In this document: positions 15,268 through 22,418 of the stretch, piece after piece | Numbering within the stretch: position 1 is the first letter of the stretch | How the letters are laid out: the number at the start of each line of letters is the position of its first letter | NCBI GenBank assembly: GCA_023438785.1 | Contig: JAEXQJ010000340.1 | Location: 1 to 22,943 of the forward strand | Source: Pseudomonadota bacterium | Lineage (GTDB): Bacteria > Myxococcota_A > Polyangia > Fen-1088 | Direction: 5' to 3' | Length of the DNA stretch: 22,943 nt | Notes under the pieces: model-generated | What the model was told of the DNA's origin: nothing | The model's input: the letters and a program-made list of their open reading frames with translations, nothing else | Databases searched by the model: none | Program-made: the position numbers and the translations under genes

Positions 15268-16311
15268 TCAGAAGTCCAAGCCCGCGCTCATGGACAGCGC
15301 GCTTTGTGCGGCGCTCTGATCGCGAGCCCCACCGGGTTCGCTTTGGTCCCGAGTTCGCCCGGCGGGGAAGAACTCGTACTGGGCCAGCAGGAAGGCCACG
15401 CCGAACCGGAGCTTCGCTCCGCCGAACAAGCGGTAGCGAACGATGGTGTCCTGCTCGGGGAACGAGACCACGGCGCCCAGGTCGTTCGCGCTACCCTGCT
15501 GGGCAGCGTAGCAGCCGCCCAGGCTACCTGTCCCAGGGGTGTTGTTGGCGAGGGCGTGGCCATCGCACGACGGCGTTGCGTCGATGGCACCGCTGCGCGC
15601 GTCGATGAACATGAAGCTGACTCCAGCCAGCGGCTCCAGGCGGGTCGTCTTGAGGACGCCGAAGCTCCTGGAGGCCAGTAGATCCAGGCTGGCCGTCGTC
15701 AGGCGGACCTGATCGGTACCCGTGAGGTACCCGAGCGAGCCTCGCACCGCGAACGACGGGATGGGCCAGTCGTTGAAGCCCTCGTGCAGCGCGAACTTTG
15801 CGTACGCCTGCCAGTCCAGCATCTGCGAGTCGAGCAGATGCACCACCCCCGCGCCCACCTCCGCGCTGGGCAGGGGCAGCCAGAGCCCCTTGCGCAGGAA
15901 CACGCCGATCGTGCTCAACGCCGAGTCGGGCCGGGTGGCGGCGGGGTTGTTGGCTGAAACCCCATCCACGCCATCCCAAAAGCGCTGGTGGTTGCTGATT
16001 CGGGTCAGGGCGAGCTCCCCGGTGATTTGGAAGCCGGAGAACCCCATGGTCTGAGCCGACATGGGGATGCGAGGCGCGAGAACGGCCCCCAGCTCGGACA
16101 TCAGGCTGCGAAAGGCCTCCTTGGCCGCCCCATCGGGGACGGCGCTCTCGATCCAGCCGTCGTCACGCCGCTGCACCCAGGAACACGCGGTGCCGCCGCA
16201 CAAGTTGAGCAGATTGAGGTCGTTCTTCCGGGCCCAGGCCGGCGCTGTGCTCGTTGCCAGCAGCGAGGCAACGACCGACGCTGCCAAGCGGTACTGGCGA
16301 GCTGTGCCCAT
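15268..16311 (-). CDS. Exported outer-membrane-type protein, function unknown
   Basis: 347 aa with a signal peptide (residues 1-27, ending APAWA-RK). The mature part has alternating beta-like segments, several Gly/aromatic-rich stretches (VGAGVVHLLD, LEPLAGVSFMFIDA, LFGGAKLRFGVAFLLAQYEFF) and ends in Phe (SAGLDF), which together suggest an outer-membrane beta-barrel. An early CGGTAC and a later CDG...GGCY segment could form disulfides. I do not recognise the family. ATG 16311 is supported by the signal peptide; longer in-frame extension upstream runs antisense through the permease gene and is spurious. A TTGACA promoter lies directly upstream. It diverges from the LolC/E-type gene, also envelope-related. 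Confidence 0.82.
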   Translation of the reverse strand: MGTARQYRLAASVVASLLATSTAPAWARKNDLNLLNLCGGTACSWVQRRDDGWIESAVPDGAAKEAFRSLMSELGAVLAPRIPMSAQTMGFSGFQITGELALTRISNHQRFWDGVDGVSANNPAATRPDSALSTIGVFLRKGLWLPLPSAEVGAGVVHLLDSQMLDWQAYAKFALHEGFNDWPIPSFAVRGSLGYLTGTDQVRLTTASLDLLASRSFGVLKTTRLEPLAGVSFMFIDARSGAIDATPSCDGHALANNTPGTGSLGGCYAAQQGSANDLGAVVSFPEQDTIVRYRLFGGAKLRFGVAFLLAQYEFFPAGRTRDQSEPGGARDQSAAQSALSMSAGLDF

Positions 16312-16320
16312 CGGAGGCCA

Positions 16321-16350
16321 ACGGTAAGTTCCGGCCGTCCGCACTGTCAA
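16321..16350 (-). promoter_or_regulatory. Promoter of the outer-membrane-type gene: TTGACA-18-TACCGT
   Basis: A perfect -35 TTGACA (16345-16350) and TACCGT (16321-16326) are 18 nt apart on the minus strand. The -10 ends 9 nt before ATG 16311 and no good Shine-Dalgarno lies between, so a leaderless transcript is predicted. Confidence 0.55.
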
Positions 16351-16396
16351 GGACGCCACGGAGGGCAAACGCAGAAGGGCGGGTCGTGGGGTGGGT

Positions 16397-16425
16397 TTGA
16401 CCGGACCCGCTTTACCCCGTAGCTT
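16397..16425 (+). promoter_or_regulatory. Promoter of the LolC/E-type gene: TTGACC-17-TAGCTT
   Basis: TTGACC (16397-16402), 17 nt, TAGCTT (16420-16425), then exactly 9 nt (GCCCAGCCC) to ATG 16435. There is no purine-rich ribosome-binding site, so this is the clearest leaderless candidate in the window. Confidence 0.55.
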
Positions 16426-16434
16426 GCCCAGCCC

Positions 16435-17919
16435 ATGCAGGCTTTCACCATTGGCGTTCTGGTGGCGGGGCTGACGGCTCTTCTCGCAAGTGTGCTTCTG
16501 CTTGTGGCCTACCGCTTCGAGCGCTTCGTCGGCCTGCGCTATCTGCAGAAGGGGCGGACCTCGCGCGCCATCCGCATCGGCCTGCTGGCGTCGGCGCTGG
16601 GTGCGGCGGCCGGGCTGGGCCTCATGCTGCTGACGCGTGGCCACCTGCGCGGGTTGGAGACCGCGGGCATCATCGTGGCCCTGCTCGGAACGCTGGCCGC
16701 CATGCTCTTCGTGCTGCTGCACTTTTTCTCGGTCTTCACCACCGTGTCGACCATCGGGGTGACCTTGGGCGTGGCTTCTCTGGTGGTCGTGTTGGCCGTC
16801 ACGAGTGGCTTCGAGCGCGAGTTCAAGGAGAAGGTGCTGGCCGTCAACGCGCACGTGATCGTGACCAGCTATGGCATCGAACGCGACATGGGTGAGGCGG
16901 AACGCGAGGCGGAGGATTACGAACGCCGCCTGGTGGGGCTGCCTGGCCTGGTGAGGATGGCCAAGTTCAGCTTCACCGCCGGCGAGGTGATGATTGGCAA
17001 GGTGGGCGCCAACCTCAAGGGCGTGGATGTGGCAGGCGGCGTGCCCGAGTTGCGCCGCTCGCTGAAGGCCGGCTCGATCGACGACCTAGCCAAACCCGCC
17101 TCGTGCCCGGACCAGCCCGCTGATCCGGCCAACCCGGTGGGGCGCCTTGTCCTGGGCGGCGAGTTGGCCAGACAACTGCATGCCTCGGTCGGGCAGTGCC
17201 TGCAGGTTCTGGTTCCCTTCTCCGGCGGCATCGACTCCGCCCCCAGTGCCTACATGTTTCGCGTGGTCGGGCTGACCTCCTTCGGCTTCCACGAGTACGA
17301 CGCGCGATTGGCCTTCATCCCGCTGGAAGACGCGCGCCGGCTGGGCAACGCGCGGCAATCCATCTTCGGCATCGAATTGCGCTTCACCGATCACATGCGC
17401 GCGCTCACGGCGGAACCCGAGATCGAGCAGCGCCTGGGGCCGGATGCGCGGGTCATCGATTGGAAGACCCTCAACCGTAATCTCTTCACCGCGCTGTCCA
17501 TGCAGAAGCTCATCATTTCGCTTCTGCTGGTGCTCATCATCGTGGTGGCGGCCTTCAACATCATCGCCTCGCTCATGCTCATCGTGCTGTCCAAGGTGAG
17601 CGAGATCGCCATCCTCAACTCCATGGGCGCGCGGGCCCGCTCTCTGTTGCGTGTCTTCTTGGTCGCCGGCAGCTTCGTGGGCTTCGTGGGGACGGGGTTG
17701 GGCTTCCTCTATGGCCTGGCCATCTGCGGGCTGGCTGCCCTGTACGGCTATCCCCTGGATCCCAAGGTGTATCTCATCGCGCGGCTGCCCGTCGACATCT
17801 CGGGAACCGAGCTTCTCTTCGTGGCCGCGGCCACGCAGCTCATCTGCTTCCTGGCCACACTGTACCCGGCCATGCGCGCCAGCCGCATGCGCGTGCTGGA
17901 AGGCCTGCGCTACACCTGA
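16435..17919 (+). CDS. LolC/LolE-type ABC transporter permease (MacB_PCD + FtsX)
   Basis: 494 aa, inner membrane. LolC/E permeases extract lipoproteins from the inner membrane for transfer to LolA. RFERFVGLRYL (28-38) matches the LolC/E start and STIGVTLGVASLVVVLAVTSGFEREF (105-130) the first canonical helix. A periplasmic MacB-like region (about 130-350) follows, with the C-terminal FtsX domain of three helices, including the KVSEIAILNSMGAR coupling segment. Unusually, a hydrophobic segment before the GLRYL motif and two extra hydrophobic segments (about 47-67 and 76-98) precede the canonical helix. No LolD ATPase or second permease is adjacent, so the ATPase must be encoded elsewhere. Other FtsX-family exporters cannot be excluded. 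Confidence 0.88.
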   Translation: MQAFTIGVLVAGLTALLASVLLLVAYRFERFVGLRYLQKGRTSRAIRIGLLASALGAAAGLGLMLLTRGHLRGLETAGIIVALLGTLAAMLFVLLHFFSVFTTVSTIGVTLGVASLVVVLAVTSGFEREFKEKVLAVNAHVIVTSYGIERDMGEAEREAEDYERRLVGLPGLVRMAKFSFTAGEVMIGKVGANLKGVDVAGGVPELRRSLKAGSIDDLAKPASCPDQPADPANPVGRLVLGGELARQLHASVGQCLQVLVPFSGGIDSAPSAYMFRVVGLTSFGFHEYDARLAFIPLEDARRLGNARQSIFGIELRFTDHMRALTAEPEIEQRLGPDARVIDWKTLNRNLFTALSMQKLIISLLLVLIIVVAAFNIIASLMLIVLSKVSEIAILNSMGARARSLLRVFLVAGSFVGFVGTGLGFLYGLAICGLAALYGYPLDPKVYLIARLPVDISGTELLFVAAATQLICFLATLYPAMRASRMRVLEGLRYT

Positions 17920-17935
17920 CCGGCAGGCGAGAGCC

Positions 17936-18379
17936 CTACTTGGCCTCGTACTTGGACGGGCACTTGGTCTCGATGCGGTCAGCGCGCAGGTGGCCGTCGC
18001 GGTCAAGGATGCCGGCGGCGATGACCTCGGCGCCGGCCTTGAAGGTGTCGGGCGGGATGCCTTGGAACTCGGCATCGATCACCGCGGGCGTGCGCGGTTG
18101 GCGGGTTTCCATCTTGAAGCGGTAGCTGACCGACCCCTTCAGGTTCTCGATGGAGCTCTCCACCACGAAGCCGTGGACGCGCAGGCGCTTGCCCACAAAG
18201 CGGCTCGACTGGCCCGTCACTTCGTCCACGTATTTGTAGTACTCGGCTCCCTCTCGCGTGGAGGCCCACAGCAGGCCGCCCAAGCTGCTGACGGCCACGA
18301 CCACGGTGAGCACGATCTTCCATGCTGCTCGGCGATTCACGGGCGCCGTGGGCGCGGCGGGCTCGTCAGGGCTGCTCAT
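17936..18379 (-). CDS. ccmE: Cytochrome c maturation heme chaperone CcmE, CxxxY variant
   Basis: 147 aa from ATG 18379 (151 from ATG 18391, four codons upstream). CcmE holds heme covalently in the periplasm and hands it to the cytochrome c ligation machinery. One membrane anchor (WKIVLTVVVAVSSLGGLLW) precedes an OB-fold domain with YYKYVDEV, GKRLRVHGFV, GIPPDTFKAG and AAGILDRDGHLRA. The C-terminal motif is KCPSKYE: Cys and Tyr in CxxxY spacing replace the HxxxY of E. coli CcmE, a variant known in some archaea and deltaproteobacteria. No other ccm gene is adjacent. TATGCT lies 7 nt before ATG 18379, which made me prefer that start, though not strongly. Confidence 0.88.
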   Translation of the reverse strand: MSSPDEPAAPTAPVNRRAAWKIVLTVVVAVSSLGGLLWASTREGAEYYKYVDEVTGQSSRFVGKRLRVHGFVVESSIENLKGSVSYRFKMETRQPRTPAVIDAEFQGIPPDTFKAGAEVIAAGILDRDGHLRADRIETKCPSKYEAK

Positions 18380-18389
18380 TCCGCTGAGC

Positions 18390-18429
18390 ATAGCGCGCCG
18401 GTCGGGGCATGCCAGATAGCGCGCCGGTC
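18390..18429. repeat. 14-nt direct repeat upstream of ccmE
   Basis: ATAGCGCGCCGGTC occurs at 18390-18403 and again at 18416-18429, 26 nt apart. An inverted pair TCGGGGC (18402-18408) and GCCCCGA (18432-18438) overlaps it. The position is just upstream of ccmE, so it could bind a regulator, but it may equally be a chance GC-rich duplication. Confidence 0.6.
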
Positions 18430-18472
18430 ACGCCCCGAGGCCGAGACACGGCATGGGCGAATCCGGCACCGA

Positions 18473-19852
18473 CTAGGGCTCGGCGGCCAGGGCGCGGAAG
18501 TAGCGGCAGAACATCTCCATGCCGCCCGAGGCCTGACCCCAATCGAAGTTCTCGTCGACCGCGTGGTAGCCGTGCTCCGGCAAAGACAGGCCCAGAAGCA
18601 CGATGGGCGCCCGCAGCAGCTTGTCCATGGTGACCACGGCGCCGATGGAACCACCCTCCCGCGTGAGGGCGGGGGCACGGCCGAACGCGGCGGCCATGGC
18701 CTGAACCGCGGCTTCGTGATGCGGTCCGTGAGGATCGGCGGCGTAGGGCTCCAGGGAGGACTCGGGGATCACCTCGGCGTCGGGGCATTTTTGGCGAATG
18801 AAGTCTTTAACCAGGCGGAAGACTTTGGCCGGCCGCTGATCGGGCACCAGGCGGCAGGACAGCTTGGCCTCTGCGAAGTGGGGAACGATGGTCTTGATGC
18901 CGGCGCCCGTGTAGCCGCCCACGATGCCGTGCACCTCGAAGGTGGGCGCGGCCATGATGGCCTCGGCCAGGCGCGCGTCCTCGCGGAAGCGCACGCTGCG
19001 CAGGCCGTGCGCCGCCTGGAAGCGACGGCGTGAGAAACCTGATTGGGCCAGGCTGCGGCGCTCACTCGGGCGGAGGCGTCGGACGGCGTCGTAGAAGCCC
19101 GGAATCTTCACGCGGCCGCTGTGCGCGTCGACGCAATCGTCCACCAGGGCGCACAGCTCGGTGATGGGGTTGCGCGCGGCCCCGCCCGTGGTTCCCGAGT
19201 GCACGTCCTTGTCGCCGGTCTGCAGGCGCACGCAGAAGCCCATCAGTCCGCGCAAGCCATAGGGAATGGCGGGCCGCCCGGCCGCGCTCCAGATGGTGTC
19301 CGAGACCACCACCGAGTCGGTGCGCAGGCCGCCCTTGACCAGCTTGCCCAGCGCATCGGCGAAGCTGGGGCTGCCGATTTCCTCCTCCATTTCCCACAGG
19401 AATTGCAGGTTGAGGCGCAGATCGTCCTCCAGGGCCATGCCCGCGCCGAAGAGCGTCGCCAGCGCGGGGCCCTTGTCGTCGGTGGTGCCGCGGCCACGCC
19501 AGCGGTCACCGTCGCGGGTGAAGGTGAACGGCGGGCTGCTCCAAGCCGCGGGATCCGCGGGCTGCACGTCCAGGTGGTTGTAGATGGTCACCGTCGGGAA
19601 CGAGGGATCGCGCACCACGCGCCCGAGGAGCAGGGGCAGGCCGGCGGTTTGAATGATGTCGACCTCGGCGCCGATGTCGCGCAGAAGCGAGGCCGCCACT
19701 TCAGCACAGCGGTCCACGTCCGCCCGCCGCTCGGGATCCATGCTCACCGACGGGATCTCCACCAGGCTGCCCAGAGCCCTTTCGTAATCGCCGCGCAGCT
19801 CGGCCACGCGGGCACGCAGCCCGTTCCCCTCAGCGTTCGCTTTCTTCTTCAT
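18473..19852 (-). CDS. M20-family metallopeptidase (dipeptidase-like)
   Basis: 459 aa, cytoplasmic (no signal peptide). All di-zinc M20 residues are visible: NHLDVQP (His93, Asp95), GTTDDKGP (bridging Asp125), EMEEEIGS (catalytic Glu157, metal Glu158), VVSDT (Asp185) and the C-terminal PEHGYHAVDENF with the last His. Length and motif order fit carnosinase/CNDP-like dipeptidases, but the substrate cannot be read from sequence. ATG 19852 has GGAG 7 nt upstream; the in-frame region further upstream overlaps the rhomboid gene and is not coding for this protein. It starts 14 bp after the rhomboid stop, so the two are probably co-transcribed. Confidence 0.94.
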   Translation of the reverse strand: MKKKANAEGNGLRARVAELRGDYERALGSLVEIPSVSMDPERRADVDRCAEVAASLLRDIGAEVDIIQTAGLPLLLGRVVRDPSFPTVTIYNHLDVQPADPAAWSSPPFTFTRDGDRWRGRGTTDDKGPALATLFGAGMALEDDLRLNLQFLWEMEEEIGSPSFADALGKLVKGGLRTDSVVVSDTIWSAAGRPAIPYGLRGLMGFCVRLQTGDKDVHSGTTGGAARNPITELCALVDDCVDAHSGRVKIPGFYDAVRRLRPSERRSLAQSGFSRRRFQAAHGLRSVRFREDARLAEAIMAAPTFEVHGIVGGYTGAGIKTIVPHFAEAKLSCRLVPDQRPAKVFRLVKDFIRQKCPDAEVIPESSLEPYAADPHGPHHEAAVQAMAAAFGRAPALTREGGSIGAVVTMDKLLRAPIVLLGLSLPEHGYHAVDENFDWGQASGGMEMFCRYFRALAAEP

Positions 19853-19866
19853 GCCCATTCTCCGAA

Positions 19867-20757
19867 TCAACGGTGGAAGGCCAGTAGCCAAGATCCGGCC
19901 ACCGTGGCCACGGTGGCAAGTAGAGAGACAGCTTGGCCCAGAAGGCCCACCGGGCGCGCAAGAAAGCGGCCCATCAGCAGGCCGAGCAGCACACCCAGGC
20001 CCAGGCCCGCTCCATGGGCGCGCACATCCGCGTGCTCGCCCACGCCGAGCATGGCGTACAGGCCCAGGCCGGCCGCGATGGCCAGGAAGCCACGCTTGAA
20101 ACGGCCCACGCTGCGGACCCGGTAGCGGCGGATGAACTGCAGGCCGCCCAGGAGGCCGAGCGCCGCGAAGGTGGCCGTGGAGGCGCCCACCGAGTTGTGG
20201 GGCGTGTGATAGCTGTAGGCCGTCACGATGTTCCCGCCCAGGCCGGCCAGCAGGGTGGCCGCGAGGGCCACGCCGCCGCCCAGCCAGCGGCCCAGGGCGG
20301 ACAGAAACACGATGAAGGCCGCCGCGTTGCCCGCCATGTGCATGATGTCCGCATGCAAGGTCAGGGCGGTCACCGCGCGCCACAACTCGCCATGGGTGAT
20401 TCTCTCGGCCACGGCGCTGCCCACGTCGAACCAGCCGCGCGCGCTGCTTTGGCGCTCGCCGGTGACCACGAAGAAGGCGGCGATGGTCAGGGCGGCGGCG
20501 ACGCCCACGTAGGACGCGCCATGGTCCGGCGGGGCGGGCTCACGCGCCAGGCCCTCGGCGGCTTCCCTCTCATCCGCGTCCAGCGCTTGGTGGGCCGCGC
20601 CCACCAGGTTAGGCGGAACCAGCACGGCCCAGCCTTCATCCACGGGCGCCATGCGATGGGGAATGCCCACGGCTTCGAGCACGAAGGTCCACGCCTCCAC
20701 CTGCGCCCGATCGGCGGACGCGCGCACCACGGCCTCGGCGGGAATCTGGGCGCTCAC
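19867..20757 (-). CDS. Rhomboid-family intramembrane serine protease
   Basis: 296 aa. An N-terminal soluble region of about 80 residues, ending in a charged linker, precedes six or so membrane helices. Catalytic features are complete: HMAGN (His140, Asn144), GASTATF (nucleophile Ser193) and DVRAHGAGLGLG (catalytic His248 with a GxxxG-type helix). Rhomboids cleave membrane proteins within or next to a transmembrane segment; the substrate here is unknown. GTG 20757 is the start, with TACCTT 8 nt upstream. A downstream M20 peptidase gene shares the operon and may finish degradation of released peptides, but that is a guess. Confidence 0.93.
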   Translation of the reverse strand: MSAQIPAEAVVRASADRAQVEAWTFVLEAVGIPHRMAPVDEGWAVLVPPNLVGAAHQALDADEREAAEGLAREPAPPDHGASYVGVAAALTIAAFFVVTGERQSSARGWFDVGSAVAERITHGELWRAVTALTLHADIMHMAGNAAAFIVFLSALGRWLGGGVALAATLLAGLGGNIVTAYSYHTPHNSVGASTATFAALGLLGGLQFIRRYRVRSVGRFKRGFLAIAAGLGLYAMLGVGEHADVRAHGAGLGLGVLLGLLMGRFLARPVGLLGQAVSLLATVATVAGSWLLAFHR

Positions 20758-20765
20758 CGGGCCCT

Positions 20766-20771
20766 AAGGTA
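20766..20771 (-). promoter_or_regulatory. -10-like TACCTT 8 nt before the rhomboid GTG
   Basis: TACCTT (TAnnnT) ends 8 nt before GTG 20757 on the minus strand. The intervening AGGGCCCG contains AGGG, so a Shine-Dalgarno reading is also possible. No convincing -35. Confidence 0.35.
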
Positions 20772-20800
20772 GCTCATGCAGCGGGCTGGTGCTGCTCCTG

Positions 20801-21604
20801 CTAGGCCGACCACAGGTTGGCGGCTCGCGTGGCGCTGGCCAGATCCTGGGGCGTATCGATTTCTCGCCATTCGCCGTCGATGAACACGGGGTGCAGGCGC
20901 ACACCCTCATCGGCCAGGGCGTTGAGCGCATCGGTCAGATAGGCCTGGCGCAGGGCCGGGGCACGACCGAAGGGGGCTTCGAGTCCGCCGTTGCTCAGGG
21001 CCCGCTCCCACACCTTGCGCAAGCCGGCCGCGCCCTCCGCGGAGAAGTGCGCCAGGCCGATGAACTCGCCCACCGCTTCTTCGCGCGGCACGGCGCCCTT
21101 GCCCACCCGGACAACGGCGGGCCGGCCGTTCACCTCACCCACGCGGGCCAACTCGGCCTCGGAGACGGGGTGCAGATCGCGGCCCTGGTAGGCGTCGGCC
21201 CAGCGTCGGTCGACGATCATCGACACGGGTGCCGCGTCGGGGGCCGTGGCCGCCGCGACCAGGCTCTGCACCACGGCGGGCGCGTAGACGATGTCACAGT
21301 ACGAGAACAGGAACCCTTCGTGCATCTCCGCGGCCGCGCACAGCAGAGAGGCCAGGATGTTGTTGCTGGCCCACTCGCGGTTCTCCACGAAGCGCATGGG
21401 CGTCGGCCCCGGATCGATGCGGTCGCCTCGATAGCCGCGCACAGCCACCACGTCGCGCACCCCGGCCCGGGCGAAGGCGCCCAGTTGCCAATGCAGAATG
21501 GGCCGGCCGGCCACGGGCACCATGCACTTGGGGATTTCGTCCGTGTTGTTGTTGAGGCGGCGACCGCGCCCCGCCGCGACGATGATGGCCTTGGATGGAC
21601 TCAC
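20801..21604 (-). CDS. Sugar/polyol-phosphate nucleotidyltransferase (cytidylyltransferase-like)
   Basis: A 267-aa NTP-transferase fold. AIIVAAGRGRRL (6-17) is the nucleotide-binding GxGxRL signature, EIPKCMVPVAGRP (23-35) supplies the conserved Lys26, and SYCDIVY (101-107) contains the metal Asp104; EIDTPQDL closes the domain. SNNILASLL after FVENREW resembles LicC and inositol-1-phosphate cytidylyltransferases. Its GTG start overlaps the stop of the CDP-alcohol phosphotransferase (GTGA), so the pair probably makes and uses the same CDP-activated alcohol. The actual substrate (inositol-1-P, phosphocholine or another) is not determined. Cytoplasmic. Confidence 0.9.
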   Translation of the reverse strand: MSPSKAIIVAAGRGRRLNNNTDEIPKCMVPVAGRPILHWQLGAFARAGVRDVVAVRGYRGDRIDPGPTPMRFVENREWASNNILASLLCAAAEMHEGFLFSYCDIVYAPAVVQSLVAAATAPDAAPVSMIVDRRWADAYQGRDLHPVSEAELARVGEVNGRPAVVRVGKGAVPREEAVGEFIGLAHFSAEGAAGLRKVWERALSNGGLEAPFGRAPALRQAYLTDALNALADEGVRLHPVFIDGEWREIDTPQDLASATRAANLWSA

Positions 21605-22365
21605 GTGCCTGATCTACCCAGCTTGCGCGCGATCGCAAGAATCGTTCGTGCGGCGTAGGCCATGTTGATGGCGATGTAGAGGCGCAGGAAGATGTCCAGC
21701 CGGTCCACCGCCGCGATGACGACGATGTAGCTCGGGTAGTGCACGAGGAAACGCCCCAGGCCCTCGACGGCGCCCATCACCCGCTGCGCCAGCGAGCGGG
21801 GCGCGGGAGGCTCGGCGGCCGCCGCGAAGCCGTCGCCATAGTCACCCGCCGACTTGGGGCGCGCGGAGCCCGTGGCCGTCAGGTATTCGGGACGGCGCAC
21901 GAAGCCCGTCAGACTGATGGCCGACGCCACCGCACACAGGCCGAAGAGCGCCTCCAGGAGCCACACCGCGCGGTGGTCTTGTTGCCACAGCCGCGTGCCC
22001 ACGCAGGCCACCAGCACGAAGGCCTTCAGCTCGTCCATCAGGAAGTCCAAGTGGGCGCCCACGGGCGACGAGGTGCCGCGCAGGCGGGCCAACTGCCCGT
22101 CCACACAATCGAGCACGTAAGACAGCTCCAGCACCACCACGGCGAGGATGAGGCCCAGATGCCCCGGCCAGGCGAGCAGCAGGCCGCCCGCAGCCAGGAA
22201 GACCGCCAGAGAGGCGAACGTGATCTGGTTGGGCGTAACCCGCGTGTGCGCCAGGAGCGGGATCAGAACCGCGGCCACCGGGCGAGCCACGAAGCGGTTC
22301 CACAAGATGTCCTTCGGCTTGCGGGTCCTGCGGTAGGCCTCGGCAATTTGCGCGAACGGGCTCAC
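21601..22365 (-). CDS. CDP-alcohol phosphatidyltransferase family membrane enzyme
   Basis: 254 aa, integral membrane. The CDP-OH-P signature is exact: D86xxD89G90xxA93R94 (8 residues) G103xxxD107xxxD111, from DCVDGQLAR to LDFLMDE, which coordinates two metal ions and the CDP-substrate. It transfers a phosphoalcohol from a CDP-activated donor to an acceptor alcohol. The N-terminal 30 residues are soluble, and a loop with GDYGDGFAAAAEPP separates two helix groups. With the overlapping nucleotidyltransferase it forms a two-enzyme pathway like those for inositol phosphodiesters or lipid head groups. Start GTG 22365, 8 nt after a TTAACT -10-like box. Confidence 0.92.
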   Translation of the reverse strand: MSPFAQIAEAYRRTRKPKDILWNRFVARPVAAVLIPLLAHTRVTPNQITFASLAVFLAAGGLLLAWPGHLGLILAVVVLELSYVLDCVDGQLARLRGTSSPVGAHLDFLMDELKAFVLVACVGTRLWQQDHRAVWLLEALFGLCAVASAISLTGFVRRPEYLTATGSARPKSAGDYGDGFAAAAEPPAPRSLAQRVMGAVEGLGRFLVHYPSYIVVIAAVDRLDIFLRLYIAINMAYAARTILAIARKLGRSGT

Positions 22366-22373
22366 GGCTCGCG

Positions 22374-22402
22374 AGTTAACCTCTGTTGTTCTGGGTCGCC
22401 AA
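22374..22402 (-). promoter_or_regulatory. Candidate promoter: TTGGCG-17-TTAACT before the CDP-alcohol transferase gene
   Basis: TTGGCG (22397-22402) and TTAACT (22374-22379) are 17 nt apart, and the -10 ends 8 nt before GTG 22365. Only 53 nt separate this gene from the upstream one, so it may be read both from here and from further upstream. Confidence 0.4.
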
Positions 22403-22418
22403 GCGCCATGTCCAACAC

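Noticed and set aside
16312..16854. N-terminal extension of the outer-membrane-type gene
   Set aside because: Runs antisense into the LolC/E-type gene, is His/Gln-rich, and would destroy the evident signal peptide that starts at 16311.
19853..20383. N-terminal extension of the M20 peptidase
   Set aside because: Overlaps the rhomboid gene in another frame; homology to M20 begins after ATG 19852, which has a good Shine-Dalgarno.
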